From contig CAVPMN010000020.1 in assembly GCA_963706425.1 (NCBI GenBank), positions 744,001-808,000 of the forward strand: a stretch of DNA of 64,000 nt. The letters are read 5' to 3'. This document shows, one piece after another, positions 19,339 through 31,486 of this stretch (position 1 is its first letter; each line of letters opens with the position of its first letter). The DNA is from CAVPMN01 sp963706425. GTDB lineage: Bacteria; Actinomycetota; Acidimicrobiia; Acidimicrobiales; Acidimicrobilacustridaceae. Position numbers and translations under genes: made by a program. Under the pieces are notes generated by a model. That model saw only the letters and a program-made list of their open reading frames with translations, was not told the DNA's origin and did not search any database.

Positions 19339-19770
19339 GTGCACGTGCAGGTCGGCCCGCTCGCTTCCGGTGCCGTGACCTCCTGGGTGTCCTACGCCCG
19401 CAGCGTGCTCGCTCGCGCGCCCGACACCGATCGTGCCGGCCCCGCCCTCGACGCCGACGCGGTGGCCGTCTTCGAGCAGTTCCTCGACGAGTGGGAGGCC
19501 CGGGCCGCCAGCAGCCCCGAGTTCCTGTGGATCGCCGAGGTCGACCCCGATCAGGCTCGCTACCTGAGCCATGCCTTCTTCTCGCTGGTCTCGGGTCTCG
19601 CCACCGAAGCCGACCGGCGCGGCTTCCCGCTGGCGCCCCCCGAAGCCGACGAGTTCTACCGGGCGCTGGTCACTGCGTTCCTCGACGCCTTGGCCCAAGA
19701 AGGGGGCGACAGCTCGGCGTTCGCCGACGAGCTCCGCGAATCGTGGCCGGGGTTCAAGCCCGAGGTCTGA
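19339..19770 (+). CDS. conserved hypothetical protein, 143 residues
   Basis: I do not recognise this family. The protein is soluble, acidic and mostly helical by composition, with no signal peptide, cysteine motif or membrane segment. It begins VHVQVGPLASGAVTSWVSYA and contains FLDEWEARAASSPEFLWIAEVDPDQ. Much longer open frames exist upstream, but they run antisense through the dehydrogenase; the GTG with a TACGCT box 6 bases upstream is the credible start. It is divergent from the acyl-CoA dehydrogenase operon and followed after 56 bases by an Rrf2 regulator. Function unknown. Confidence 0.7.
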   Translation: MHVQVGPLASGAVTSWVSYARSVLARAPDTDRAGPALDADAVAVFEQFLDEWEARAASSPEFLWIAEVDPDQARYLSHAFFSLVSGLATEADRRGFPLAPPEADEFYRALVTAFLDALAQEGGDSSAFADELRESWPGFKPEV

Positions 19771-19813
19771 TCCGTCCTGCCGGCCCGGCATTCCGGACAT
19801 TTACTCACCGCGT

Positions 19814-19819
19814 TACCCT
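19814..19819 (+). promoter_or_regulatory. -10 box TACCCT, leaderless start of Rrf2 gene
   Basis: Box is 7 bases before ATG 19827. Confidence 0.5.
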
Positions 19820-19826
19820 CGTGGGC

Positions 19827-20315
19827 ATGAAGATCGGAGAAGGGGTCGAGTGGGGCCTGCACTGCTGCGCCATGTTGGCGGTGCTGCCGCCCGACCGGAC
19901 GTTGCCCGCCGCCCGCCTGGCCGAGTTCCACGACGTGGCGCCGGCCTATCTCGCCAAGCACCTGCAAGCCCTGTCACGGGCCGGCATCGTCGAGTCCGTG
20001 CCCGGCCCGAGAGGTGGCTATCGCCTGGCCCGGCCGGCGCCGGAGATCAGCGTGCTCGACGTGGTCTCCGCCCTCGAAGGCGACGACGACGCCTTCCGCT
20101 GCACCGAGATCCGCCAGCAGGGGCCCTGCGCCGGCCCGCCCGAGCGGTACACCAAGGCCTGTGGCATCGCGGTGACGATGGCCGCAGCCGAAGCCGCGTG
20201 GCGAACCGTGCTCCGCACTCGCACCATCGCCGATCTGGTGGCCGGGGTGGTGGAGGACAGCACCCCCGACCAGATCGAGGACGTGGCCGTGTGGCTCAGC
20301 GGAGCCATGCGCTGA
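19827..20315 (+). CDS. Rrf2-family transcriptional regulator with three cysteines
   Basis: 162-residue winged-helix regulator. It starts MKIGEGVEWGLHCC, has the recognition region VAPAYLAKHLQALSRAGIVESV and the Rrf2 wing PGPRGGYRLARP. C92, C101 and C112 (FRCTEIRQQGPC...ACGIA) sit where NsrR, IscR and related sensors hold a 2Fe-2S or 4Fe-4S cluster; E8 is also placed where NsrR has an acidic ligand. The spacing Cx8Cx10C is wider than in NsrR. A redox, iron or NO sensor is likely but the signal is not known. No obvious iron-sulfur target gene is adjacent. Confidence 0.85.
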   Translation: MKIGEGVEWGLHCCAMLAVLPPDRTLPAARLAEFHDVAPAYLAKHLQALSRAGIVESVPGPRGGYRLARPAPEISVLDVVSALEGDDDAFRCTEIRQQGPCAGPPERYTKACGIAVTMAAAEAAWRTVLRTRTIADLVAGVVEDSTPDQIEDVAVWLSGAMR

Positions 20316-20345
20316 CGCCGGGCCGGGTCCTCCGGTGTTTCGGTA

Positions 20346-20377
20346 GCCAGCGCGGGACCCAGGGGTCCCGGGCTGGC
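20346..20377 (+). terminator. imperfect GC hairpin after Rrf2 gene
   Basis: The arms GCCAGCGCGGGACC and GGTCCCGGGCTGGC pair with one internal mismatch around a short loop, 30 bases after the Rrf2 stop. No T run follows, so it may end transcription only weakly or act as an RNA stabiliser. Confidence 0.35.
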
Positions 20378-20441
20378 CACAGGAACAGCGGTGAGCGCGC
20401 GGAACGTGGCGGATGACACACAAAGAGCGCTTGAGAAATCA

Positions 20442-20452
20442 GAGCAATGCTC
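20442..20452. promoter_or_regulatory. GAGCA-A-TGCTC palindrome before small winged-helix gene
   Basis: A perfect 5-bp dyad within an unusually AT-rich stretch, 13 bases before ATG 20466. It could be an operator of the wHTH protein that follows. Confidence 0.3.
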
Positions 20453-20465
20453 CGAAACTGTGCCG

Positions 20466-20705
20466 ATGGCGCTCTCGAGGAACGAACGCACGGTGCTCGG
20501 CGTCCTGGCGGACAAGCAGGCGGCCGAGGCGGTCGACTGCGCCCGACTGGGCGATCTCGGCGTCGGCCTGGCCGACGCCGCCCTGCGCTCGCTGGCCAAC
20601 AAGGGGCTGGCCGTCGCCAACGTGACCCGCAAGGGTCTGTCGAAGCGGCCAGACGGCAGCTACTCGATCACGCCGGCCGGTCGGGCCGAGCTCACCGCCG
20701 GCTGA
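20466..20705 (+). CDS. small winged-helix (MarR-like) protein, 79 residues
   Basis: MALSRNERTVLGVLADKQ begins a compact helix-turn-helix followed by a wing (KGLAVANVTRKG...SYSITPAGRAEL), the ending typical of MarR or PadR-like DNA-binding domains. There is no effector domain. The frame is open from GTG 20391, but ATG 20466 is favoured because the fold starts there and the bases before it look like promoter or operator. It is separated by 34 bases from DUF2505. A role as a local regulator is inferred only from the fold. Confidence 0.6.
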   Translation: MALSRNERTVLGVLADKQAAEAVDCARLGDLGVGLADAALRSLANKGLAVANVTRKGLSKRPDGSYSITPAGRAELTAG

Positions 20706-20739
20706 GACCTAGAGTTCCTCCGACCGCCAGGAGGAGCCC

Positions 20740-21240
20740 ATGGACTTCAGCGACGAGCACACCTTCGACGCACCGCTCGACCAGGTGTGGGCCATGTTCT
20801 GTGACCCTGCCTCGCACGTGAAGAAGTTCGAGAGCATGGGCCATCGCGACATCGAGGTCGTCGAGTCGCAGCATTCCGACGACGCCTTTCGCCTGGTGGT
20901 GCAGCGCAAGGTCGACGTCGACCTACCGGGCTTCGCCAAACGAGTCCTCAAGCCGACCAACACCGTGATCACCACCGACGACTGGACCCGCGCCGCCGAC
21001 GGCACCTACCAGGGCACCCAGAAGGTCGAGACGCAGGGCACCCCGGTGAAGATCGACGCCACCACCCAGCTGTCGCCCGATGGCGACCGCACCACCTACT
21101 CGGTCGCCATCCATCTCGACGTGAAGGTGCCCCTCATCGGCGGCAAGCTGGCCGACTGGGCCAAGGGCATGGTGAGCGAGCAGCTCGACGAGGAGTTCTC
21201 CGCCGGCGATCGCTGGCTGGCCGGCTCGACCGACGACTGA
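20740..21240 (+). CDS. DUF2505 protein (START/SRPBCC-like)
   Basis: 166-residue protein of a family common in mycobacteria and relatives. It starts MDFSDEHTFDAPLDQVWAMF, the usual first strand and helix of the SRPBCC lipid-binding fold, and ends with a long amphipathic helix (GGKLADWAKGMVSEQLDEEF). A textbook ribosome site, GGAGGAG, lies 5 bases before the ATG, and a TAGAGT box precedes it, so this gene has a leader unlike many neighbours. Hydrophobic ligand binding is a property of the fold, but no ligand is known. Confidence 0.88.
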   Translation: MDFSDEHTFDAPLDQVWAMFCDPASHVKKFESMGHRDIEVVESQHSDDAFRLVVQRKVDVDLPGFAKRVLKPTNTVITTDDWTRAADGTYQGTQKVETQGTPVKIDATTQLSPDGDRTTYSVAIHLDVKVPLIGGKLADWAKGMVSEQLDEEFSAGDRWLAGSTDD

Positions 21241-21350
21241 CGCGCCGGCTGCGCAGGCGGCGAGCGCGGCACCCGGTGCCCAACTTGCGCTGCTGGAGGA
21301 CCGGATGGCGCCTCAGGCAACGCAGGTCGATCCGCGCCCCGGACGCGAAA

Positions 21351-21377
21351 CGACCTGCGGCGGTGAACCGCAGGTCG
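21351..21377 (-). terminator. terminator of tRNA-Val
   Basis: A perfect 10-bp hairpin (CGACCTGCGG / CCGCAGGTCG, 7-base loop) begins 8 bases after the 3' end of the tRNA and is followed by TTTCG on the - strand. A third copy of CGCAGGTCG at 21321-21329 could pair in competition. Confidence 0.6.
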
Positions 21378-21384
21378 CAGCGGG

Positions 21385-21458
21385 TGGGCCGTGAGGGATT
21401 CGAACCCCCGACCCCTTGCGCGTCATGCAAGTGCTCTAGCCAACTGAGCTAACGGCCC
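21385..21458 (-). tRNA. tRNA-Val (GAC)
   Basis: Cloverleaf of 74 bases. The acceptor stem GGGCCGT/ACGGCCC pairs fully, the D arm starts GCTC, the anticodon stem is CTTGC/GCAAG, and the T arm is GGGGG-TTCGAAT-CCCTC with discriminator A73. The anticodon loop ATGACGC places GAC at 34-36, hence valine. A at position 32 and C at 38 are uncommon. CCA is not fully encoded: the bases after A73 are CCC. Confidence 0.88.
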
Positions 21459-21513
21459 GCAGGGCGAGAAGCTTAGCCGCTCCCACAAATCGCCCGGCCA
21501 CTCCGCCGACAAC

Positions 21514-21548
21514 GGAAGAGGCCCGGCTCGATGAGCCGGGCCTCTTCC
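21514..21548. terminator. bidirectional terminator after the surface protein gene
   Basis: A perfect 16-bp inverted repeat (GGAAGAGGCCCGGCTC and its complement, 3-base GAT loop) lies 24 bases beyond the stop of the large - strand gene and before tRNA-Val. T-rich bases are sparse on either side. Confidence 0.7.
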
Positions 21549-21571
21549 TGACAGGTTGCTCGGGCGTGCGC

Positions 21572-26072
<4,501 letters not shown>

Positions 26073-26246
26073 ACCTACGCCCCCCGTCCGGGATGACTCT
26101 CCCGTCACCCGCTAGATAGGCGGACGGTACAAGACCGAACACGCCCTGTCACGCCGCGACTTGAGCAAATCTTGGGTGAATTCGCGAAAGTCCTGCTCAA
26201 CGCCTTGTTCAAACAGGAAAGGCACCTAGCAAAAAGAAAGCACTCG

Positions 26247-26318
26247 AGGCGGCGGGCGGAATCGAACCGCCGTACGGGGCTTTGCAGGCCCCTGCCTAAA
26301 CCACTCGGCCACGCCGCC
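26247..26318 (-). tRNA. tRNA-Cys (GCA)
   Basis: 72 bases. The acceptor GGCGGCG/CGCCGCC and anticodon stem GGGGC/GCCCC pair fully; the loop CTGCAAA gives anticodon GCA, and the discriminator is T (U73), as required for Cys. The - strand continues TCGAGTGCTTTCTTTTTGC, a T-rich stretch that probably ends the transcript. Confidence 0.95.
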
Positions 26319-26346
26319 GGACGGCGCCCACCATAGCGTCGGCCCG

Positions 26347-27247
26347 TCACCCTGCCCGACGCCGTTGCGCCTCGAACTCGGCGCCGATCAGCACTGCGAA
26401 GGCCGACAGGAACATCCACAACAGGAGCACGACGATCGCCGCCAGCGACCCGTAGGTCTCGTTGTAGGAGCCGAAGTTGGTCGCGTAGAACGAGAACGCC
26501 ACCGAGGCCGCCAACCAGACGGCCAGCGCGACGAGCGATCCGGGTGACACGACCGGTGCCCGCTCTACCGAGGAAAGGGCGGTCTGGGTGGCGCCGATCC
26601 GGTAGAGCACCGACAAGGCCAGCACGAACGCAGCGGCGATGACGAGCCACGTCAGCACGGTGAACAGCCAGCCGAGACCTCCGGGCATGGCCTCGGCCAA
26701 CACGCGCGGCACCACCGTGATCGCCACGAGCGTCGCCACCGCCCCGACGGCGGCGGTGAGGGTGAGGGCCAAGGCCTGACCCCGCCGCTTGACGAAGCCA
26801 TCCGGGTCGTCGGCCTCGAACGCGATCTTCACCGCTTCGACCAGATGGGCCATGCCGGCCGACGCCGACCACAACGCAATCACCAGGCTCACCACGAAGG
26901 TGATGGAGAGCGAGCCGGTCGACGACGTGGTGATGGCCTGCACCTGCTCCTCGAGCAGGTCCTGTGCGCTGCCCGGCAAGCCGGCTGACAAGTCGGCGAT
27001 CTGATCGGCCGCGGTGTCGGGGTCGGCCACCAGCCCGTAGATCGACAAGGTGGCGGCGATCGCGGGCACCAGGGCGAGGAATCCGAAGAACGCCACGCCC
27101 GCGGCGGCGAGGGTCACGTGATGGTCACGGATCCGGGCGGACAGCGTGGTGGCCAGTGCCTTCCATCCCGCCATCGACGCAAGGTCGTGGGCCGCAGCGC
27201 CGCTGTCCGGCACCGTCGGCGTCGGCCAGTCGGTCCTCGGTGCGCAT
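26347..27247 (-). CDS. YihY/UPF0761-family membrane protein, one frameshift near the start
   Basis: Inner-membrane protein of about 299 residues, formerly miscalled ribonuclease BN. Six hydrophobic helices are visible, from LAAAGVAFFGFLALVPAIAA to GSLAAIVVLLLWMFLSAFAVLIGAEF. The family motif FYxxNFGSYNETYGSLA is present (YATNFGSYNETYGSLAA). The open frame begins at GTG 27213, but ATG 27247 has a TAGGGT box 8 bases upstream. Deleting one base near 27211-27214 joins it as MRTEDRLADADVPDSGAAA, so I take that as the real start. Function is unknown. Confidence 0.83.
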
Positions 27248-27255
27248 CGCCGGCG

Positions 27256-27261
27256 ACCCTA
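27256..27261 (-). promoter_or_regulatory. -10 box TAGGGT, leaderless start of YihY gene
   Basis: Box is 8 bases before ATG 27247, which lies in a different frame from the main gene; this is what revealed the frameshift. Confidence 0.45.
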
Positions 27262-27314
27262 CCCACCGCCGAGGGCATCGACCCTGAGCGGCGAGCGGGG
27301 GTGACATCGATTGG

Positions 27315-27387
27315 AGCGGACGACGGGATTCGAACCCGCGACCCTCACCTTGGCAAGGTGATGCTCTACCAGCTGAGCCACGTCCGC
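27315..27387 (-). tRNA. tRNA-Gly (GCC)
   Basis: 73 bases with acceptor GCGGACG/CGTCCGC, anticodon stem TCACC/GGTGA, loop TTGCCAA (anticodon GCC), T arm GCGGG-TTCGAAT-CCCGT and discriminator T (U73), the glycine identity base. Confidence 0.95.
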
Positions 27388-27432
27388 GTGGACTGGCGAG
27401 GATAGCAACTCACCGGTCGCATCCCGAAAACG

Positions 27433-28445
27433 TCAGTCGGCGAGCTCGGCCACCCGCGCCCGGATGAGCTGGGCCAGCTCCTGGGCCAACGGCCGGTCGA
27501 CGATGAGGCTCACCGTCACGCTCTGACCCTCGGTGACGAACACCAGCGAGGCCGTGCGATCGTCCTGCCAGCCCTGCACGACCAGATCAGGGGCGAACGG
27601 GATGGTGCGGATGTCCGGCTGCCACTCGTGGTCGTTGGCCACCAGCACCCGCCGATCGGTCAGCACCACCAGCCCCGCTTGGCTCTGGTAGCGACCCTGC
27701 ACGAGGGCGCGGACCTGCTCGCCCTCGTCGAGCAGCACCGAGACGACGGCGGCGGCCACCCGGCCGGCGCGTTGGGCGTTGCCCGACAGCCTCGAGTAGA
27801 CGGGCCCGAAGCCCCAGGGGTCGACCACCCCCACCGGCGACTCGGGCTCGGGAGGCGCGAGCGGTTGGGGCTCAGCTGATGCAGGCGCGGCCGGAGGCGA
27901 CTCGACGGCCACAGAGCGCTCGACGAACGACGGATCGCGGTGGGAGGCGGGGGCCTCCGGCGACACCGGCGTGAGTGCGGGCGCCACCACCACCGAGCCG
28001 TTGGCGATCGACGGCTGGCCGATCAACGGCCGGGCCATCTCGGGAGCAGGCACGTCGAGCGGCGGTGGTTCCACCTGGTCGACGTCGGACGGCTCGACGT
28101 CGGCGATCACGAACGCGGGCACTCGCGGGCCGGCATCGTCGTCGTCGACCGCGACCGGCGGAGGGGTGGCCGAGGTCAGCAAGGCGAGGTCGTCGTCGGG
28201 CACCGTCTCGGCAACCGCGCTGACGACGGCACGGGGCTCTCGACAGCAGGGGTCTCGACAGCAGGGGTCTCGACAGCAGGGGTCTCGACAGCAGGGGTCT
28301 CGCCGACGAACGGGGAGGGCGGCGGCGGAGGTGGCAGAGGCGGCGGGGGCGGCGGGGGCGTGTCGATCGCCACCAGCCGTTCGCCACAATGCACGCAGAA
28401 CTTCGAGCCGTCGGGGCTGTTGCCTCCACACGCCTCACAGCTCAT
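27433..28445 (-). CDS. zinc-ribbon, Pro-rich linker and PH-like domain protein, one frameshift
   Basis: About 337 residues. It opens with a four-cysteine zinc ribbon (MSCEACGGNSPDGSKFCVHCG), then a run of prolines, a VETPA repeat (15-base unit, four copies at about 28243-28302), a Pro/Glu/Asp-rich disordered linker, and a C-terminal 120-residue domain (GRYQSQAGLVVLTDRRVLVAN). That domain looks like the bacterial PH/YokE fold found in envelope stress proteins. The two frames join if one C is restored to the CCCC run at 28233-28236. This is the only probable one-base loss in the window. The zinc ribbon plus linker resembles the proteins at 31487 and 38876. Function unknown. Confidence 0.7.
28243..28302. 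repeat. 15-bp tandem repeat encoding VETPA
   Basis: About four nearly identical copies of GTCGAGACCCCTGCT (- strand), in frame, inside the linker of the zinc-ribbon protein. Such repeats can change copy number by slippage. Confidence 0.85.
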
Positions 28446-28546
28446 CCTCTCGGTCCTCCTCGTCGAGTCGCAGTGCCTCCCGGAGCGGCCCACCGGAAGG
28501 TGGTGCCGCCTGGGTGGACACCTTTAGCCTTCTCGTCGGCTGTGAG

Positions 28547-29140
28547 TCAGAGGAGTTGAAGGGCGCGACCCAGAAGCTCCGCCTGTTCCGCAGGGAGATC
28601 GAGAGCGCTCGCCGCCGCGAGACCGTCGGGGCTCATCTTGCGGGCGGTCTTGGACAGCACCTCGACGGTGCGCTCGTCACCGAGGTCGGCTCGGAGCGAG
28701 TCGAACTGGGTGGTGAGGAACACCAGGCAGAGCGCGTCCTCGTGGGTTTGCACGGCCGCGTCAAAGCGCAGGTCTTCCTTGCGCATGATGCGCTGCACCC
28801 GGGCGATCGTGGTCTCGTCGTAGCCGACCGCGGCCAAGATGACCGCCACCTCGTCGGCCTGCCGACGGGCCGCATCACGACGCCAGCGCAGGTAGCCGGC
28901 CCGACCCTCGGGATAGTCGGACCGAGGAACCACCCACCTCCTGAGGTGGTGGGCACGCGCCGCGAGCAGCTGGGCCTCGTCAGCTCGGGGATCGAGGCGG
29001 TGCACCCATTCGGTCATCAGCTCGGCATGGGCCAGCTCCTTCGGTCGCACCACCCCGTCGATGACGATGGTGGTCGGATCGTCGGCGTTGGCCTCGTCGA
29101 TCCGGGCGAACGCCTCCTGCAGCCGGTCGGACCGCGGCAC
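28547..29140 (-). CDS. DUF4202 family protein
   Basis: 197 residues that match the DUF4202 pattern along the whole length: RLQEAFARIDEANADDP at the start, AHAELMTEWVHRLDPRADEAQLLAARAHHLRRW, VPRSDYPEGRAGYLRWR, and HEDALCLVFLTTQF with SKTARKMSPDGLAAA near the end. Conserved His and Asp residues (AHHLRRW; VQTHEDALC) suggest an HD-type metal site, but no activity is known to me. GTG start 29140 lies 2 bases after the stop of the small upstream gene, so both are in one operon. Confidence 0.85.
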   Translation of the reverse strand: MPRSDRLQEAFARIDEANADDPTTIVIDGVVRPKELAHAELMTEWVHRLDPRADEAQLLAARAHHLRRWVVPRSDYPEGRAGYLRWRRDAARRQADEVAVILAAVGYDETTIARVQRIMRKEDLRFDAAVQTHEDALCLVFLTTQFDSLRADLGDERTVEVLSKTARKMSPDGLAAASALDLPAEQAELLGRALQLL

Positions 29141-29142
29141 GC

Positions 29143-29373
29143 TCAGCCGCGCTGATCGGGCGGGCGCAGATCGACCCTCAGCACGAGCACACCGTCGTCG
29201 ACCGACGCCTCCGCGTCGCCGATGATGGCGAAGTCCTGGAAGTCGATCTGCGCCTGCTCGATGAACCGGGATCGCTCCTCGCCGGCCACGGGTGGCAGGG
29301 GGCGGTTCTTCACCGCGTGGGCCCGGTCGCGAAACCGCTTGATCATGGCGTCGACATCGAGGGAGTCCGACAT
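29143..29373 (-). CDS. small conserved protein, 76 residues
   Basis: MSDSLDVDAMIKRFRDRAHAVKN begins a helical N-terminus, then a short beta region ending DGVLVLRVDLRPPDQRG. I do not recognise the family. The ATG 29373 start is set by a TACGGT box 6 bases upstream; the much longer open frame upstream overlaps another gene. It is directly followed by DUF4202 and may act with it. Confidence 0.65.
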   Translation of the reverse strand: MSDSLDVDAMIKRFRDRAHAVKNRPLPPVAGEERSRFIEQAQIDFQDFAIIGDAEASVDDGVLVLRVDLRPPDQRG

Positions 29374-29379
29374 GTCTCC

Positions 29380-29385
29380 ACCGTA
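29380..29385 (-). promoter_or_regulatory. -10 box TACGGT, leaderless start of 76-residue protein
   Basis: Box is 6 bases before ATG 29373. Confidence 0.5.
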
Positions 29386-29407
29386 TCGCCGACCTACGCA
29401 GCGGTGG

Positions 29408-30479
29408 TCACGAGCCCGGGCTCGAGGTCTCCTCTGGTGACGGGCCGAACAAGTCCTCGATGGTGACGAGGGGAGGATGCTGCACAGGCTGGTCGTCTCC
29501 ACCGAGCGCGTCGGGTGCCCTGATCGGTTCGGGCGCCTCGTCGCCAGCATCCCCAGCATCCGGTGCAGCGGGCGCGTCGTCGCCGTCGGACGCATCCGCC
29601 GACGTGCCCTCGGCAGCGGGCGTGCGATCGATCGCGTCGTCGCCCGCCAACGCGTCCGCGGGCGCGATGTCTGCGGGGGCCGGCGAGTCGTCGCCGAACA
29701 GCGCGAGCGGTCCGACGATGCGGGCCGACGGCGCGTCCGCGTCGGCGCTCGCTGGTTCGTCGGCGAAGATGGCCCCGGTGGCGGCCGCAGCTCCAGCCGT
29801 CGGGTCGCCGATCGGCGCCACCTGTGCTGCCGGCACTGCCGGTGTCGCCGGTGCTGCCGGTGCGGCGGCGGTCATGGGGAGCGGGCCGATGCCCTGCATC
29901 CGGCCCGTGGGGGCGTCGGTGGCCGCGGCCGCACTCACGTCGGAGAGCACGTCGAGCGCGGCGAGGTAGGGCTGGGGCCGGGTGTGCCGCCAATAGAGGA
30001 CGGTGAGGAAACCGATCAACGCGCCGACGGCCATCAAGCCACCCACGACCAGGCCGAGCTCCACATCGGTCGACAGCCCAGAGTCGGAGGACGACTCCAC
30101 CTCTTCTCGGGGCGGGATGGTGTCGTCGGGGATGATGAACTGCGGGGCCGTCGACGCGGTGGTCGAGGGTGCGGTGGTCGTGGGCTCGACCGTCGAGCTC
30201 ACGGGTGGCGCCGTGGTCGTGGTGCTCGATCGACGGACCGCCGTGGTGGTGGTGACCGGCGCCCGCGTGGTGGGCGGCGGCGCGGCGGTCGTCGTGGTGG
30301 TCTCGGGCGGAGCGGTGGTGCTGGTGACCGTCGAGGTCGGTTCGGACGTGGTGGGCGTGGTCGGGTCGACGGGCCCGGCCTGCACCGGTGCGGTGGCGAA
30401 CGCGATGACGACCAGCCGCGCCAACCGCCGCGACGAGCGACCAGGCGGCGATTCGGGGCTGGGTTCGAGTTGTGCTCAC
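29408..30479 (-). CDS. Thr/Pro-rich secreted-domain membrane protein, one frameshift
   Basis: About 356 residues. The N-terminus, once repaired, is a signal peptide: RIAAWSLVAALARLVVIAFATAP then VQA. A long Thr/Pro/Ser stretch (TTTTTAAPPPTTRAP) follows and is likely extracellular and O-glycosylated. A single helix at LGLVVGGLMAVGALIGFLTVLYW is followed by a cytoplasmic Ala/Asp-rich tail of about 180 residues with no known domain. One extra base at about 30424-30429 splits the frame. Start GTG 30479. Looks like a cell-envelope stalk protein; its role is unknown. Confidence 0.65.
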
Positions 30480-30605
30480 GAGTGGACTCCGCTCGGCGAC
30501 CCGACAGCCTGTCGTCTGCCCTTGAACGGCCGTTCAATCTTGGTGAACTGGCGCGCCCAACCCTACCGTTCTCGCCGCGACGGTCCGCACCGCCCCAACG
30601 CCGCG

Positions 30606-31388
30606 TCAACGCTGGTGAACGGGACACGAGTAGGTGGTGCGCCCACCCACGGTTCGACGCGTCAACGGTGCCCCGTCGCGCGGGCAGACACCGTCGCGAT
30701 GCCGTTGGAGGTGGAGATCGCCGGTGTGCGAGCCGCCCCGTTCGCCGAGCTCGGACACGGTGGCCTGAAGGTGCCGGTGGAGGCGCCGTATCTCGGCCGG
30801 TGAGAGCCCGCCCGCCGGCCTGGCCGGATCGAGGCCGGCGCGCCACAGCAGCTCGTCCACCAGCAGGTTGCCGAGCCCCGCGACCCGTCGTTGATCGAGC
30901 AGGCGCGCCTTGAGCGGCGCCCGGCTGGTGCCCAGCGCGTCGCGTAGGCCCGCGACCGTGAGTTGTGGCGCGTCGACGCCCAGATGGGACTCGTCCGGGT
31001 CGAGCTCGATCGCTCCGAACCGGCGTTGATCCCGCAGCGCCAACATGCCGCCGTCGTCGAAGTGGACGGCGAGCCGCACCCAGCGGTCGTCGAGCCTGGG
31101 GCTGGCGTACTCGAGCCGGTCGATGGCCCGGCTCCCGTCCACCTCGAGCACTCCCGTCATGCCGAAGTGCAGTCCGAGGGTGGGGCCGGTCGCGGTGTCG
31201 AGCAGCAGCAACTTGCCGATGCGCCGGTCCGCCTCGAAGCGCTGCCCCGTCAGCGCGGCTCGCAGTGCACCTGGCGACAGCGGGGGACGCAGCAGGAGAT
31301 CGTCGATCGGGTCGACCGCCACGATCGACCGACCGAGCGCCCGACGGGCCAGCACCCGATAGGCCTCCACTTCGAGCAGCTCCGGCAT
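30606..31388 (-). CDS. Fpg/Nei-family DNA glycosylase with variant zinc finger
   Basis: Base-excision repair enzyme of 260 residues that removes oxidised bases and nicks DNA. The catalytic Pro2-Glu3 is present in PELLEVEAYR (the usual fourth letter is P). The conserved lysine lies in RRIGKLLLLD, and the H2TH region is DQRRVAGLGNLLVDELLW. The C-terminal zinc finger reads CPRD...CPVH, so the second and fourth cysteines are replaced by Asp and His; zinc binding may be altered. Start ATG 31388 has a TACACA box 6 bases upstream. Fpg and Nei cannot be separated safely by eye. Confidence 0.88.
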   Translation of the reverse strand: MPELLEVEAYRVLARRALGRSIVAVDPIDDLLLRPPLSPGALRAALTGQRFEADRRIGKLLLLDTATGPTLGLHFGMTGVLEVDGSRAIDRLEYASPRLDDRWVRLAVHFDDGGMLALRDQRRFGAIELDPDESHLGVDAPQLTVAGLRDALGTSRAPLKARLLDQRRVAGLGNLLVDELLWRAGLDPARPAGGLSPAEIRRLHRHLQATVSELGERGGSHTGDLHLQRHRDGVCPRDGAPLTRRTVGGRTTYSCPVHQR

Positions 31389-31394
31389 GGCCCC

Positions 31395-31400
31395 TGTGTA
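31395..31400 (-). promoter_or_regulatory. TACACA box, leaderless start of Fpg/Nei gene
   Basis: Box is 6 bases before ATG 31388; its last base departs from TANNNT. Confidence 0.4.
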
Positions 31401-31486
31401 CTCGCGCGCCGGGGCGCAACGGCAGGCGGAGGGCTGGTGACCGGCCGGGCCACGGTGTCACGGTCAGGCGCCGGATGCGCCGACGA

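Noticed and set aside
28243..28302. CRISPR or integron repeats at the 15-bp units
   Set aside because: No spacers; they encode VETPA in a protein linker.
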